64,000 nucleotides of DNA, taken from Sphingomonas sp. Root720. Its GTDB lineage: Bacteria; Pseudomonadota; Alphaproteobacteria; Sphingomonadales; Sphingomonadaceae. Positions 50,693 through 59,773 of the stretch are shown here, in pieces (the stretch's first letter is position 1; each line of letters begins with the position of its first letter). Under the pieces are notes generated by a model. That model was not told the origin of the DNA. It saw only the letters and a program-made list of their open reading frames with translations, and searched no databases. The position numbers were made by a program, and so were the translations under genes. The stretch is taken from NCBI RefSeq assembly GCF_001428605.1, contig NZ_LMID01000011.1, positions 124,001 to 188,000 on the forward strand, given 5' to 3'.

Positions 50693-50799
50693 TATAAGTC
50701 ATTAGGAGAGGATGCCTGAAAGGCCCGTCCCCTTTGCGGGGCGGTCGTCGATTCGACAAATGCTGATGCGGCAATGCCGATTGCATAAATTGCACTCAT
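50692..50799 (-). CDS. Candidate small protein (35 residues) or sRNA
   Basis: ATG at 50799 reads MSAIYAIGIAASAFVE, continues with a basic stretch TTAPQRGRAFQ and ends SSPNDL, with TAG (50694-50692) abutting a strong terminator. The peptide looks like one short amphipathic or membrane-inserting helix plus a tail. No Shine-Dalgarno is visible, which weakens the protein reading; the unit could be a small RNA of roughly 130-200 nt. The terminator is the strongest evidence that something is transcribed here, in a 360-base gap between typA and telA. Confidence 0.4.
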   Translation of the reverse strand: MSAIYAIGIAASAFVESTTAPQRGRAFQASSPNDL

Positions 50800-50910
50800 T
50801 GCATTTTTGGAATGCGTAAACACCGCTTCTCGCCGGAAACCACCGTATCGCTTGAATAATGCACCCCATGCGGCCATCTTCGTGCGACACCGAGCAGGAG
50901 ACGACGGGGC

Positions 50911-52098
50911 ATGGCCACCACGACGAAGACCGACGAACCCGATCTGGTGCTGCAGGCGCCGGCTCCGGTGAAGGTGCTCGCCCCGGAAAAGGCCGCCGGC
51001 CTCGTGCCGCTCAGCGACGAGCAGCGTAGCAAGCTCGACGAGAAGGTCGACGGATTCATCGAGGAACTGGTGGCGCAGGACGTCAACAGTCCCGAATTCG
51101 GCAAGCGCGTCGATTCGATCAGCAATATGGGCCGCAAGGAGATCGCCGAGGCGGCCGGCCAGTCGAACCGCTTTCTCGATCGCCCGGTTCGCGCGATGGA
51201 TGCCGACACCGGCGTCGGCGCCGACCTGGCCGAGTTGCGCCGCACGATCGAGGATCTCGATCCCGGTTCGAAAGGCGACTTGTTCTCGCGCAAGAAGCTG
51301 TTCGGAATCATTCCGTTCGGCAGCAAGATGCGCGACTATTTCGACAGCTATAAATCGGCACAGAGCCATATTTCGTCGATTCTTCGCGCGCTCGCCTCGG
51401 GCAAGGACGAGCTGATCAAGGACAATGCCGCGATCGACGTCGAGCGGCAGAATCTGTGGGCCGCCATGGGCCGGCTCGAACAGATGATCCACCTGTCGAA
51501 AACGCTCGACGAGCGGCTGGAGGCCAAGGCGCTCGAGCTCGACAGCAGCGATCCGCAGAAGGCCAAGACGATCCGCGAGACCGCGCTCTTCTACGTGCGC
51601 CAGCGCAGCCAGGACCTGCTGACCCAGATGGCGGTGACCGTGCAGGGCTATCTCGCGCTCGACCTCGTCAAGAAGAACAATGTCGAGCTGGTCAAGGGCG
51701 TCGACCGCGCGTCGACCACCACCGTCTCGGCACTCCGCACGGCGGTGACCGTCGCACAGGCGCTGACCAACCAGAAGCTCGTCCTGGAACAGATCACCGC
51801 GCTCAACACCACGACTGCGAACATGATCGACTCGACCGGGCTGATGCTCAAGAACCAGACCGGAGAGATCCACAAGCAGGCCGCTTCGTCGACCATCCCG
51901 GTCGAGACGCTGCAGCGCGCCTTCCAGAACATCTACGATACGATGGACACGATCGACCGCTTCAAGATCGAGGCGCTGTCGTCGATGAAGCAGACCGTCA
52001 CCACGCTGACCAGCGAGGTCGAGAAGTCGCGCGGCTATATCGCCCGGGCCGAAGGCGCCAACCAGGCGCAGGCCGAGCCGTTCAAGGCTCTGGAATAG
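50911..52098 (+). CDS. TelA-family toxic-anion resistance protein
   Basis: 395-residue soluble, mostly helical protein (TelA, PF05816 type), with typical segments FGKRVDSISNMGRKEIAEA, LFGIIPFGSKMRDYFDSY and MAVTVQGYLALDLVKKNN. Family members are linked to tellurite and other stress or envelope phenotypes; the mechanism is unknown. It is followed after 17 bases by an XpaC-like gene, a pairing common for this family. ATG at 50911. Confidence 0.92.
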   Translation: MATTTKTDEPDLVLQAPAPVKVLAPEKAAGLVPLSDEQRSKLDEKVDGFIEELVAQDVNSPEFGKRVDSISNMGRKEIAEAAGQSNRFLDRPVRAMDADTGVGADLAELRRTIEDLDPGSKGDLFSRKKLFGIIPFGSKMRDYFDSYKSAQSHISSILRALASGKDELIKDNAAIDVERQNLWAAMGRLEQMIHLSKTLDERLEAKALELDSSDPQKAKTIRETALFYVRQRSQDLLTQMAVTVQGYLALDLVKKNNVELVKGVDRASTTTVSALRTAVTVAQALTNQKLVLEQITALNTTTANMIDSTGLMLKNQTGEIHKQAASSTIPVETLQRAFQNIYDTMDTIDRFKIEALSSMKQTVTTLTSEVEKSRGYIARAEGANQAQAEPFKALE

Positions 52099-52115
52099 GA
52101 TAGCGGAACGCAACG

Positions 52116-52829
52116 ATGGTCGACAGCCGCGCCACCATGGACCGCGCCGAAGAGGTGCTCGATCGCATTCGGGCGCGCACCTCGCCGCGCGCGATCAAGG
52201 CGCATCGCCGTCGCGTCGTCGGCTTCTTCCGCCGGCTGAAATATGCTTTCTTCGCGGTGCTGGCGGTGGCGCTCGCTGGCGGCCTGATCGGCAGCTTCGT
52301 CACCCCGCTCGGTATCTGGGGCTTCTTCCTGATGCTGGTGGCGATGGCGATCGTGTTCTTCGGCGTGATGGGCTGGCCGCAGGCCGCAGAGCCGACCCCG
52401 CAGCAGATGGCCAAGAGCGACCTGCCGCTCCTGCCCTCGCAGACCGAACGCTATCTCGAAGCCCAGCGCCCCGCCCTGCCCGCGCCGGCGCAGCGCCTCG
52501 CCGACGAGATCGGCATCAAGCTGGAAGCGATCGGCCCGCAGCTCGCCCAGCTCGACCCGCGCGAACCCGCCGCCTACGAATTCCGCAAGCTGATGGCCGA
52601 GGAACTCCCCGAGCTGGTCGAAGGCTATAAGAAGGTGCCCGAGGGCATGCGCCGCGCCGAGCGCAACGGCAGCTCGCCCGACGCCCAGCTCGTCGAGGGA
52701 TTGCGGGTGGTCGACGAGGAACTGGCGCGGATGAGCGAGCAGCTCGTCAGCGGCGACCTCAACAAGCTGGCGACCCAGGGCCGCTACCTCGAACTCAAAT
52801 ATCGCGGCGAGGACGGCGAGACGCGCTGA
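52116..52829 (+). CDS. XpaC-like (5-bromo-4-chloroindolyl phosphate hydrolysis) membrane protein
   Basis: 237 residues. A basic N-terminus is followed by two close helices (about 42-62 and 68-88; YAFFAVLAVALAGGLIGSFV) and a cytoplasmic helical domain with LEAIGPQLAQLDPREPAAYEF. It resembles the XpaC family, named for a Bacillus phenotype and not shown to be a phosphatase. It presumably works with TelA upstream at the membrane. Confidence 0.85.
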   Translation: MVDSRATMDRAEEVLDRIRARTSPRAIKAHRRRVVGFFRRLKYAFFAVLAVALAGGLIGSFVTPLGIWGFFLMLVAMAIVFFGVMGWPQAAEPTPQQMAKSDLPLLPSQTERYLEAQRPALPAPAQRLADEIGIKLEAIGPQLAQLDPREPAAYEFRKLMAEELPELVEGYKKVPEGMRRAERNGSSPDAQLVEGLRVVDEELARMSEQLVSGDLNKLATQGRYLELKYRGEDGETR

Positions 52830-52860
52830 GCGCGACGAACCGACCCGACCCATCATGATC

Positions 52861-52939
52861 GTCACCCCGGCGGAGGCCGGGGTCTCAGGAGAGGAGCGCC
52901 GTCCGACCCTCCCGAGATTCCGGCCTCCGCCGGAATGAC
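52861..52939. repeat. Paired-hairpin intergenic repeat, copy 2
   Basis: CCCCGGC-ggag-GCCGGGG (52865-52882) and ATTCCGGC-ctcc-GCCGGAAT (52917-52936), ends GTCACCCC and GGAATGAC in inverted relation. Same architecture as 48121-48208 with compensating base changes in the stems. It lies between convergent genes, where it could help to end both transcripts. Confidence 0.7.
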
Positions 52940-52952
52940 GCGGGAGAAGAGG

Positions 52953-53798
52953 TCATTTGTCCGCTCCCCTTATCCCCCCGAACAAGGTCGCCATCGCGTC
53001 GGGATAGGACGGCCCGCCACAGGTCGTCAGCGCCTCGGGAAGGATGATCCTCCGCCGGGCCGGCACGGTGCGCTTGAGCAGCGGATGCTGGAGCATCTCG
53101 GTACCCTTGTCGCGGATGACCTCGCCATTCTCGACCAGCAGGAAATCGGGCCGCGCCACCGCCATCTCCTCCAGCGACAGCCGCGACAGCATCGGCCGGC
53201 CGAGCCGGGTGGCGAGGTTGGCGAGCCCCGCGCGGCGCATCATCTCGTCGATCAGCGTCCCCTGCCCGGTCAGATAGCCGCGCCGCTGATAATAGGCCGC
53301 CACCCGCCCGCGCCCCGGCGCCGGCCCCAGCGCCTTCAGCCGGGCGCGCATCGCCGCGATCAGCGCCTCACCCCGCGCGGGGTGCCCGATCTCGGCGGCG
53401 ATGGTGCGGGTGGTCCGCTCGATGCTCTCGAAGCTGTCGGCCCAGCCTATGTCGACCATCCGGACCTTGCGGCTCCTGAGCACCGCCAGCGCCGCCGGCG
53501 TGCCGAAGCCAGAGGTGAAGACGAGGTCGGGCTCGAGGGTCAGCATCTCCTCGGCACTGCCGCGCACGGCGGGGAAACGGCGCGCCTTCTCCACGGCCCA
53601 GGACATGGCCGGATCGTGCGAGAAGCGGTTGAGCGCGGCGATCTGCCCCGGATCGGCCAGCATCAGCAGATATTGGTCGGCACAGACGCTGAGCGACACG
53701 ATCCGCCGCGGCGGCGCCGCCGACGCCGGGCCCGCCAGCCCAGCCGCCAGCGCGAGGACCAGGCCCGACAGGAGCCGGCTGAGATTTCGGAGCCGCAT
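52953..53798 (-). CDS. Periplasmic binding protein of cobalamin/siderophore-type ABC importer
   Basis: 281 residues with a signal peptide (LLSGLVLALAAGLAGPASA, cleavage before APP). A BtuF/FhuD-like class III binding fold follows: RRIVSLSVCADQYLLML, then LEPDLVFTSGF and the long backbone helix. Divergent from its permease and ATPase genes. BtuF-like size, but no cobalamin riboswitch was seen, so an iron-chelate substrate is equally possible. ATG at 53798 starts just before the signal peptide. Confidence 0.88.
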   Translation of the reverse strand: MRLRNLSRLLSGLVLALAAGLAGPASAAPPRRIVSLSVCADQYLLMLADPGQIAALNRFSHDPAMSWAVEKARRFPAVRGSAEEMLTLEPDLVFTSGFGTPAALAVLRSRKVRMVDIGWADSFESIERTTRTIAAEIGHPARGEALIAAMRARLKALGPAPGRGRVAAYYQRRGYLTGQGTLIDEMMRRAGLANLATRLGRPMLSRLSLEEMAVARPDFLLVENGEVIRDKGTEMLQHPLLKRTVPARRRIILPEALTTCGGPSYPDAMATLFGGIRGADK

Positions 53799-53843
53799 CG
53801 GCTTCTCATTCGGAGATGGGGCCGCTAGGGTCAAGCCGGCCAG

Positions 53844-54848
53844 ATGAGCACCTCCCTTCCCAACCGCCCGACCCTGATCGCCGTTCTGGCCGCGACCGCG
53901 CTGCTGCTCGCGCTCGGGTCGCTGCTGACCGGGCCGACGCGCTTCGGATCGGGGCAGATAGCGGCGATCCTGGCGGGTGGCGGCGATCCGGTGCTGCGCG
54001 CCGTCCTCCTCGAGCTGCGCCTGCCCCGCGCGCTGCTCGGCCTGCTGGTCGGCGGAATGCTCGGGCTCGGCGGCGCGGTGCTGCAAGGCTATCTGCGCAA
54101 TCCGCTGGCCGAACCGTCGGTGCTCGGCACCTCCAACGCCGCAGCGCTCGGGGCGGTGATCGCGCTCTATTTCGGGCTGGCCCAGGCACATCCATTGACG
54201 CTCCCGCTTCTCGCGGTCGCCGGCGCGCTGCTCGGCCTTGCGCCGCTGCTGCTGCTCGCGGGGCGTGCCGAGAGCCCGTTGTCGCTGATCCTGGCGGGAA
54301 TCGCGGTCGGAACCCTCGGCGGCGCGGGGATCAGTCTCGCGCTCAATCTCGCCCCCAATCCGTTCGCGGCGATGGAGATCATGAGCTGGCTGATGGGATC
54401 GCTCGAGGACCGCTCGTTCGAGCATGTCTGGCTGGCGCTGCCCTGCATCGCGATTGGCGCCGGGCTGCTGCTGTGGAACGCCCGCGCGCTCGACGCACTG
54501 ACCCTGGGCGAGGATGCCGCCCGGACCCTGGGCGTCGACCTGCGCGCGCTGCGCTGGCGCCTGCTCGCCGGGATCGCGATCGGGGTCGGCGGCGCGGTCG
54601 CCGTCTCGGGTGCGATCGGCTTCGTCGGACTGATCGTCCCGCACCTGCTGCGCCCGCTCACCGATCGCTCGCCCTCGGCGCTGCTGCTGCCCTCGGCGCT
54701 CGGCGGCGCGGCGCTGCTCAGCGCGGCCGACATCGCCGTCCGCCTGATCCCCACCGTCGACAGCGAACTACGCCTCGGCGTGCTAACGTCGCTGCTCGGC
54801 GTACCCGTCTTCCTCTATCATCTCGCCCGCGAGCGGCGCCTATGGTGA
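53844..54848 (+). CDS. FecCD/BtuC-type ABC permease
   Basis: 334 residues with about ten membrane helices. Characteristic motifs are RLPRALLGLLVGGMLGLGGA (about 56-75), LAEPSVLGTSNAAALGAVI and GAIGFVGLIVPHLLRPLTD, the last near the ATPase-coupling loop. It imports cobalamin, haem or ferric chelates. Overlaps the ATPase gene by seven bases. Confidence 0.93.
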   Translation: MSTSLPNRPTLIAVLAATALLLALGSLLTGPTRFGSGQIAAILAGGGDPVLRAVLLELRLPRALLGLLVGGMLGLGGAVLQGYLRNPLAEPSVLGTSNAAALGAVIALYFGLAQAHPLTLPLLAVAGALLGLAPLLLLAGRAESPLSLILAGIAVGTLGGAGISLALNLAPNPFAAMEIMSWLMGSLEDRSFEHVWLALPCIAIGAGLLLWNARALDALTLGEDAARTLGVDLRALRWRLLAGIAIGVGGAVAVSGAIGFVGLIVPHLLRPLTDRSPSALLLPSALGGAALLSAADIAVRLIPTVDSELRLGVLTSLLGVPVFLYHLARERRLW

Positions 54849-55615
54849 GCCTTGCGATCGAAGCGCTCCACGTCGACCTCGGCGGTCGCACCATCCTCCA
54901 CGGCATCGGCGCGACGGTGGGCGCCGGAAGCCTGCTCGGGGTGATCGGCCCCAACGGCGCCGGCAAATCGACCCTGGCGCGGGCGATCGCCGGATTGCTG
55001 GCGCCGTCCGCCGGACGGGTCGCGATCGACGATACCGACGTCCGCTCACTGTCCGCTGCCGCTCTCGGCCGGCGCATCGCCTATCTGCCGCAAGGCCAGA
55101 CGGTGCATTGGCCGCTGACCGTCGAGCGGCTGGTCGCGCTCGGCCGCCTCCCCCATCTCGCGCCCTTCTCCAGCATGGCCGCGGCGGATCGCGCGGCGAT
55201 CGAACGGGCGATGGCGCGCGCCGACATCGTCGGGCTGCGCGACCGCATCGTCACCGAACTGTCGGGCGGCGAGCGCGCTCGCGCGTTGATCGCCCGTGCG
55301 CTGGCGGTCGAGGCGCCGGTGCTGGTGGTGGACGAACCGCTCGCCGCGCTCGATCCCGGACACCAGCTCGAACTGATGACGCTGATGCAAAGCGAGGCCG
55401 CCGCCGGCACGCTCGTCGTCCTGATCCTCCACGACCTGGGACTGGCCGCGCGCTTCTGCGACCGGCTGCTGCTGCTCCACGAAGGACGGCTGGTCGCGGA
55501 CGGCGGGCCCGGCGCGGTGCTGACCCCCGAATATTTGAGCGACTGCTATAATATTCGCGCCTGGACCGGCACGATCGAAGGTCAGCCGGTGGTGCTGCCG
55601 CTCGCCCGGTCCTGA
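54842..55615 (+). CDS. ATPase of cobalamin/siderophore-type ABC importer
   Basis: 257 residues with Walker A GPNGAGKST (about 38-46), signature LSGGERARALIARAL (about 140) and Walker B VLVVDEPLAALDP, then the switch His in LILHDLGLAARF. FepC/BtuD branch. Start at 54842 inside the permease gene. Its 3' end overlaps the 3' end of the convergent glycosyltransferase gene by 34 bases. Confidence 0.93.
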   Translation: MVSLAIEALHVDLGGRTILHGIGATVGAGSLLGVIGPNGAGKSTLARAIAGLLAPSAGRVAIDDTDVRSLSAAALGRRIAYLPQGQTVHWPLTVERLVALGRLPHLAPFSSMAAADRAAIERAMARADIVGLRDRIVTELSGGERARALIARALAVEAPVLVVDEPLAALDPGHQLELMTLMQSEAAAGTLVVLILHDLGLAARFCDRLLLLHEGRLVADGGPGAVLTPEYLSDCYNIRAWTGTIEGQPVVLPLARS

Positions 55616-56574
55616 CCGCCCGGCGCGGCGAAGCTCAGATAGGCGAGCCGCCGCACCTCGCGCCGCCCGCGTACCACCGTCGCCAGGATCAGCCCGCAAA
55701 AGCCGTTGAGGAAGGCGAGGATCATCAGCCCGGTCGCCAGCAGCGCGGTCGGCAGGCGCGGCACCAGGCCGGTCTGGAGATAGGTGACACCCAGCGGGAT
55801 CGCGAGGACGATCGCCAGCAGCGCCAGGAGCGCCCCGATCGCCCCGAAGAACAGCACGGGCTTCTCGATGCGGAACAGCGTCCCGATCGTCCAGAGGATG
55901 CGCCAGCCATCGCGGTAGGTCGACAGCTTCGACGCCGAGCCTTCGGGCCGCGCGCCATATTGGGTGACGATCTCGCCGACCGGCATCTGCAGCTCCAGCG
56001 CGTGGATGCTGATCTCCGTCTCGATCTCGAAGCCCGCCGACAGCACCGGGAAGCTCTTCACGAACCGTCGCGAAAAAACCCTGTAACCTGATAATATATC
56101 GGAGAAAGTTCGACCGAAAAGCTGTGCCAAAATACCGGTCAGCATCTTGTTGCCGAAGCGATGCCCTCGCCGATAGGCGGCCTCGACCTCCGACTTGCGT
56201 GCGCCGACGACCATGTCGAGCCGCTCGTCGAGCATCATCCGGATCATCTCGGGCGCGGCGGCCGCGTCATAGGTCGCGTCGCCGTCGGCCATGACGTAGA
56301 TATCGGCCTCCACGTCGGAAAACATGCGTCGCACGACATGGCCCTTGCCCTGCATCCGCTCGGTCCGGACGATCGCCCCCGCGGCGCGGGCGACCTCGAC
56401 CGTGCGGTCGCGGCTATTGTTGTCGAAGACGTAGATGCGCGCGTCGGGGAGCGCCTGGCGGAAACCCGCGATCGTCGCGCCGATCGCCGCTTCCTCGTTG
56501 TAGCAGGGCAGGATCACGGCGATATCGGGCTTCATGACCGCCTGATAGCCCTGCCTGCACGGCTTGTCATCCAT
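55582..56574 (-). CDS. GT2-family glycosyltransferase with two C-terminal helices
   Basis: 330 residues, GT-A fold: IAVILPCYNEEAAIGATI (about 18-35), YVFDNNSRDRTVEVA and the DxD-like MADGDATYD (about 89-97). SDILSGYRVFSRRFVKSFP and two C-terminal membrane helices follow, resembling polyprenyl-phosphate glycosyltransferases. It probably makes a lipid-linked sugar used by the coupled membrane protein. Start uncertain between 56574 (overlaps upstream gene) and 56535 (MKPDIAV). Confidence 0.88.
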   Translation of the reverse strand: MDDKPCRQGYQAVMKPDIAVILPCYNEEAAIGATIAGFRQALPDARIYVFDNNSRDRTVEVARAAGAIVRTERMQGKGHVVRRMFSDVEADIYVMADGDATYDAAAAPEMIRMMLDERLDMVVGARKSEVEAAYRRGHRFGNKMLTGILAQLFGRTFSDILSGYRVFSRRFVKSFPVLSAGFEIETEISIHALELQMPVGEIVTQYGARPEGSASKLSTYRDGWRILWTIGTLFRIEKPVLFFGAIGALLALLAIVLAIPLGVTYLQTGLVPRLPTALLATGLMILAFLNGFCGLILATVVRGRREVRRLAYLSFAAPGGQDRASGSTTG

Positions 56575-58111
56575 CCCCCGCATGCGGCTCATCCGCGCCG
56601 CGCCAGAGCAGCCCCGCGATGATCGCGAGCAGGGGTAGCAGCCACATGACCCGCGCCTGATAGCGCGGCTGCGGCTCGGATATGCCGCCGCCGAGCAGCG
56701 CGTTGACCGCCAACGCCACGACGAGCAGCAGCAGCCACAGCAGCACGTCGTCCCGTCGCCTGCCGCCCCGGCGCGCATGGCGGGCCAGCCATGCGGCAAG
56801 CAGCAGGAGCGCGATGATCATCGCGCCATAGTGAAATGTGGCGATCATCGGCTGGGGCCATAGCCGCCGCCCGCCGACGCTGGCGAGCAGCCCCGCCCGT
56901 TCGCGCGGCGGCAGCGAGGTCCAGCACCGCGCGCCCGCCGCACAGTGGTAGTTGAGCAGGTCGGCCTCGAAATCGATCGCCTGCCGCCAGCCGTTGCGGA
57001 GGATGTTCGCGGCCTGCGTCACCGGATATTCGGCCAGCACCGCGACGGCGAAGGCCTTGTCCTCCGCCGACAGCGCCCGGCGGGTCGCGGTGTCCGCGAA
57101 CATGTAGCCGCCCCGCGCGGGATCGTGCGACCACAGGAACTCGGCCGCCACGATATGCGGGCGATCGGCCCAAGCGCAGGCGGCGAAGCCCGCATCGGGG
57201 CAATGGCGGCGCAGATAATCGAGCCCGGGCCCATCCGCCATGAAGCGCGCGGTCAGCAATGGGACGAGCACCGGCTTGCGGCCGAACACCCGTTCGACGA
57301 CCATCGAGGTGAGCGTCACCGAGGCGATGCCCGCGACCAGGATCAACGCCGTCGGCCCGATCAACGAGGCAATCCGCGCGCGGGGCCAGCGGCGCGCCAG
57401 CGCCCATAGCCACAGCACCGCCGCCATCGCCGCGACGATCAGGATATGGGTGAGATGCGCGACCACCGCGAGGAGGAGGAGCGCCAACAGCCCGATCCGC
57501 TCGCCCCGCGCCAGCCGCCCGCGATCGATCGCCAGCAGCAGCAGGGCGAGGATGCCGATGCCGGCGAGGAGATCGGGCATCAGCAGCCCGGTGAAATAGG
57601 GCAAGGCGGTGACCGCCGACAGCAGCAGTACGGTTCCCGCCACGATCGCTGGACGGCCAAGCCCGAACAGGCGCAGCGCGAGCCGGATCAGCCAATAGGC
57701 AATGGCCGCCTGGGCGACGACGAACAGCCAGAAGCGGCTGAACACGTAGCTGAGCCATAGCAGCGCGCCGAAATAGGGCGACCGTCCCGCCATGACGCTT
57801 TCGGTGCCCAGATCGTTGCCGCGCGCGCTGACATGATGATCGGGCCGGCGGACCTTGCCGCCGGGCTGGAGCGACCGGCGATAATGATCGGTCCATTCGG
57901 TGCGGACCGCATGACCCGAAAACACATAGGCCGCGCTATCGGCGGCGCGGACATAGGCGGTGCTGTCGGGGAAGTAGAAGGGTTGCCCGTTGAAAAAGGC
58001 GGGCCAGGCCAGCGCGAGCACGCAGCCCAGATGAAACAGCCATCGCTGAAGCACCGCCGATCCCTGCCCGCTACCAACCCCGCCCCCGTCATCCGGGATT
58101 AGCGGTGGCAT
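56567..58111 (-). CDS. Polytopic membrane protein, possibly GT-C-like
   Basis: 514 residues with about ten helices, and a large hydrophilic stretch (about 290-400) that contains several Cys. An early acidic loop near NGQPFYFPDSTAYVRAADS (about 41-59) could correspond to the catalytic first loop of GT-C glycosyltransferases, but I cannot assign a family. It is coupled to the GT2 gene downstream. The true start may be a GTG at 58054, since residues 1-19 are glycine-rich and unlike a normal N-terminus. Divergent from lysR. Confidence 0.7.
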   Translation of the reverse strand: MPPLIPDDGGGVGSGQGSAVLQRWLFHLGCVLALAWPAFFNGQPFYFPDSTAYVRAADSAAYVFSGHAVRTEWTDHYRRSLQPGGKVRRPDHHVSARGNDLGTESVMAGRSPYFGALLWLSYVFSRFWLFVVAQAAIAYWLIRLALRLFGLGRPAIVAGTVLLLSAVTALPYFTGLLMPDLLAGIGILALLLLAIDRGRLARGERIGLLALLLLAVVAHLTHILIVAAMAAVLWLWALARRWPRARIASLIGPTALILVAGIASVTLTSMVVERVFGRKPVLVPLLTARFMADGPGLDYLRRHCPDAGFAACAWADRPHIVAAEFLWSHDPARGGYMFADTATRRALSAEDKAFAVAVLAEYPVTQAANILRNGWRQAIDFEADLLNYHCAAGARCWTSLPPRERAGLLASVGGRRLWPQPMIATFHYGAMIIALLLLAAWLARHARRGGRRRDDVLLWLLLLVVALAVNALLGGGISEPQPRYQARVMWLLPLLAIIAGLLWRGADEPHAGDG

Positions 58112-58142
58112 TGCAACCGATGTTGGGGCAGCAGGAAGGGTG

Positions 58143-59033
58143 ATGCACGAAGATTACAATCTGTTCGTGGCGATCGTCGAAGCCGGCAGCCTGTCCGCCG
58201 CCGGCCGGCGGCTGCGCATTTCCCCGGCGATGGTGTCGAAGCGGCTCGCGCGGCTCGAAGCCCGGCTGGGCGCCACGCTGGTCCATCGTACCACCCGGCG
58301 GTTGCTGCTGACCGAGGTCGGCCAGGGCTTCCATGAGGATGCCTGCCATATCCTCGACGCGATCCGGGCCGCCGAGGCGCGGGTGGCCGGGCGGATCGGC
58401 CAGGCGGGCGGACGGCTGCGCGTCTCGGCGCCGACGTCGTTCGGCCGAATGCATGTCGCGCCCTATCTCAAGGCCTTTCTCGATCGCTTCCCCCGGATCG
58501 AGCTGTCGCTCGACCTGGACGACGGCTTCGTCGATCTGCTCGGCGAGCGCATCGACATCGCCATCAGGATCGCGGCCCAGCCCGGCGGATCGCTGATCGG
58601 CCATCGGCTCGCGGAGAACCGCCGCGTCCTCTGCGCCGCCCCCGCCTATCTCGCCGCACATGGCGCGCCCGAGACGCTGGCGGACCTTTCCAAGCATCGG
58701 CTCCTCGCCGCGGATCACCAGCTGCCGTGGCGGCTGGAGGGGCCCGACGGCCCCGTCAGCCTCGATGGCGCCAGCGCGGTACGGACCAATTCGAGCGAGG
58801 TGGCGCGCGAACTGACCATCGCGGGGCTCGGCATCGCGCTGCGCTCGACCTGGGACGTCGGCCCGTCGCTGCGCGATGGATCGCTGGTCCGCATCCTGCC
58901 GGAGGTCAGTGGCGCCACCGACGTCGCCATCTATGCCGTACAGCCGCGCGGCGCCGCCGGCGCGCCGAATCCGCGCGCGTTCGTCGATCATTTCCATGCA
59001 CTCTTCTCGCCCGTCCCGCCTTGGGATAGGTGA
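58143..59033 (+). CDS. LysR-family transcriptional regulator
   Basis: 296 residues. The N-terminal winged helix (about 1-60) has GSLSAAGRRLRISPAMVSKR and TTRRLLLTEVGQGF. A periplasmic-binding-like effector domain follows (about 85-290), opening GGRLRVSAPTSFGRMHVAPY. The subgroup resembles the CrgA/DsdC-like LysR proteins that begin 'EDYNLFVAIVEAGS'. It probably controls the divergent membrane-protein/glycosyltransferase genes. GGAAGG lies before GTG 58140 and ATG 58143; ATG is taken. Confidence 0.9.
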   Translation: MHEDYNLFVAIVEAGSLSAAGRRLRISPAMVSKRLARLEARLGATLVHRTTRRLLLTEVGQGFHEDACHILDAIRAAEARVAGRIGQAGGRLRVSAPTSFGRMHVAPYLKAFLDRFPRIELSLDLDDGFVDLLGERIDIAIRIAAQPGGSLIGHRLAENRRVLCAAPAYLAAHGAPETLADLSKHRLLAADHQLPWRLEGPDGPVSLDGASAVRTNSSEVARELTIAGLGIALRSTWDVGPSLRDGSLVRILPEVSGATDVAIYAVQPRGAAGAPNPRAFVDHFHALFSPVPPWDR

Positions 59034-59038
59034 CGATC

Positions 59039-59773
59039 ATGCTTGAAGATCTTCGCGATATCATGGCGCGGCTGCGCGACCCCGGAACCGGCTGCCCCTG
59101 GGACATCGAGCAGGATTTCCGCACCATCGCCCCCTATACGATCGAGGAGGCCTATGAGGTCGCCGACGCGATCGAGCGGGGCGACATGGCGGCGCTGCGC
59201 GACGAACTGGGCGACCTCCAGCTGCAGGTCGTGTTCCACGCGCGGATGGCCGAGGAACGGGGCGCCTTCACCCTGCAGGACGTGCTCGATTCGATCGGCG
59301 CCAAGATGGTCCGGCGCCATCCGCACGTGTTCGGCGACGGCACGAGCCCGGGCTGGGAGGAGATCAAGGCTGCCGAACGCGCCGGCACATCGGAGGACGA
59401 CAGCGCCCTGGCCGGCGTCGCGTCCGCCCTGCCCGCCCTGCTGCGCGCCGAAAAGCTCCAGAAGCGCGCCGCGCGGACCGGCTTCGACTGGCCCGATCCC
59501 GACGGCGCGCTCGCCAAGGTGGAAGAGGAGATTGCCGAAGTGTCGGAAGCGACGTCGGCCGAGCATCGAGCCGAGGAAATAGGCGACCTGCTGTTCGCGG
59601 TGGTCAACTGGTCGCGCAAGCTGGGTATCGACCCCGAAGCGGCGCTGCGCCAGGCCAACGCCAAGTTCGAGAGACGTTTCCGGTCGATGGAGGAGATGGC
59701 GGGCGAGGCCTTCACGGGGCTGTCGCTCGACGAGAAGGAAGCGCTGTGGGTGAGGGCGAAAGGGCAAGAATAA
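59039..59773 (+). CDS. mazG: Nucleoside triphosphate pyrophosphohydrolase MazG
   Basis: 244 residues, two MazG domains (about 5-110 and 140-240). The first has CPWDIEQDFRTIAPYTIEEA and the EE..D pattern of Mg2+ ligands (DELGDLQLQVVFHARMAEE), the second AEEIGDLLFAVVNWSRKLG and RRFRSMEEMA. It hydrolyses NTPs to NMP and pyrophosphate and limits damaged nucleotides. The start ATG 59039 follows AGGTGA and lies just after the lysR stop. Convergent with hflX. Confidence 0.95.
   Translation: MLEDLRDIMARLRDPGTGCPWDIEQDFRTIAPYTIEEAYEVADAIERGDMAALRDELGDLQLQVVFHARMAEERGAFTLQDVLDSIGAKMVRRHPHVFGDGTSPGWEEIKAAERAGTSEDDSALAGVASALPALLRAEKLQKRAARTGFDWPDPDGALAKVEEEIAEVSEATSAEHRAEEIGDLLFAVVNWSRKLGIDPEAALRQANAKFERRFRSMEEMAGEAFTGLSLDEKEALWVRAKGQE

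Noticed and set aside
53799-53843. Expected cobalamin riboswitch between the BtuF-like and BtuC-like genes
   Set aside because: The divergent gap is only 45 bases and no B12-box-like sequence is visible; substrate therefore left open.
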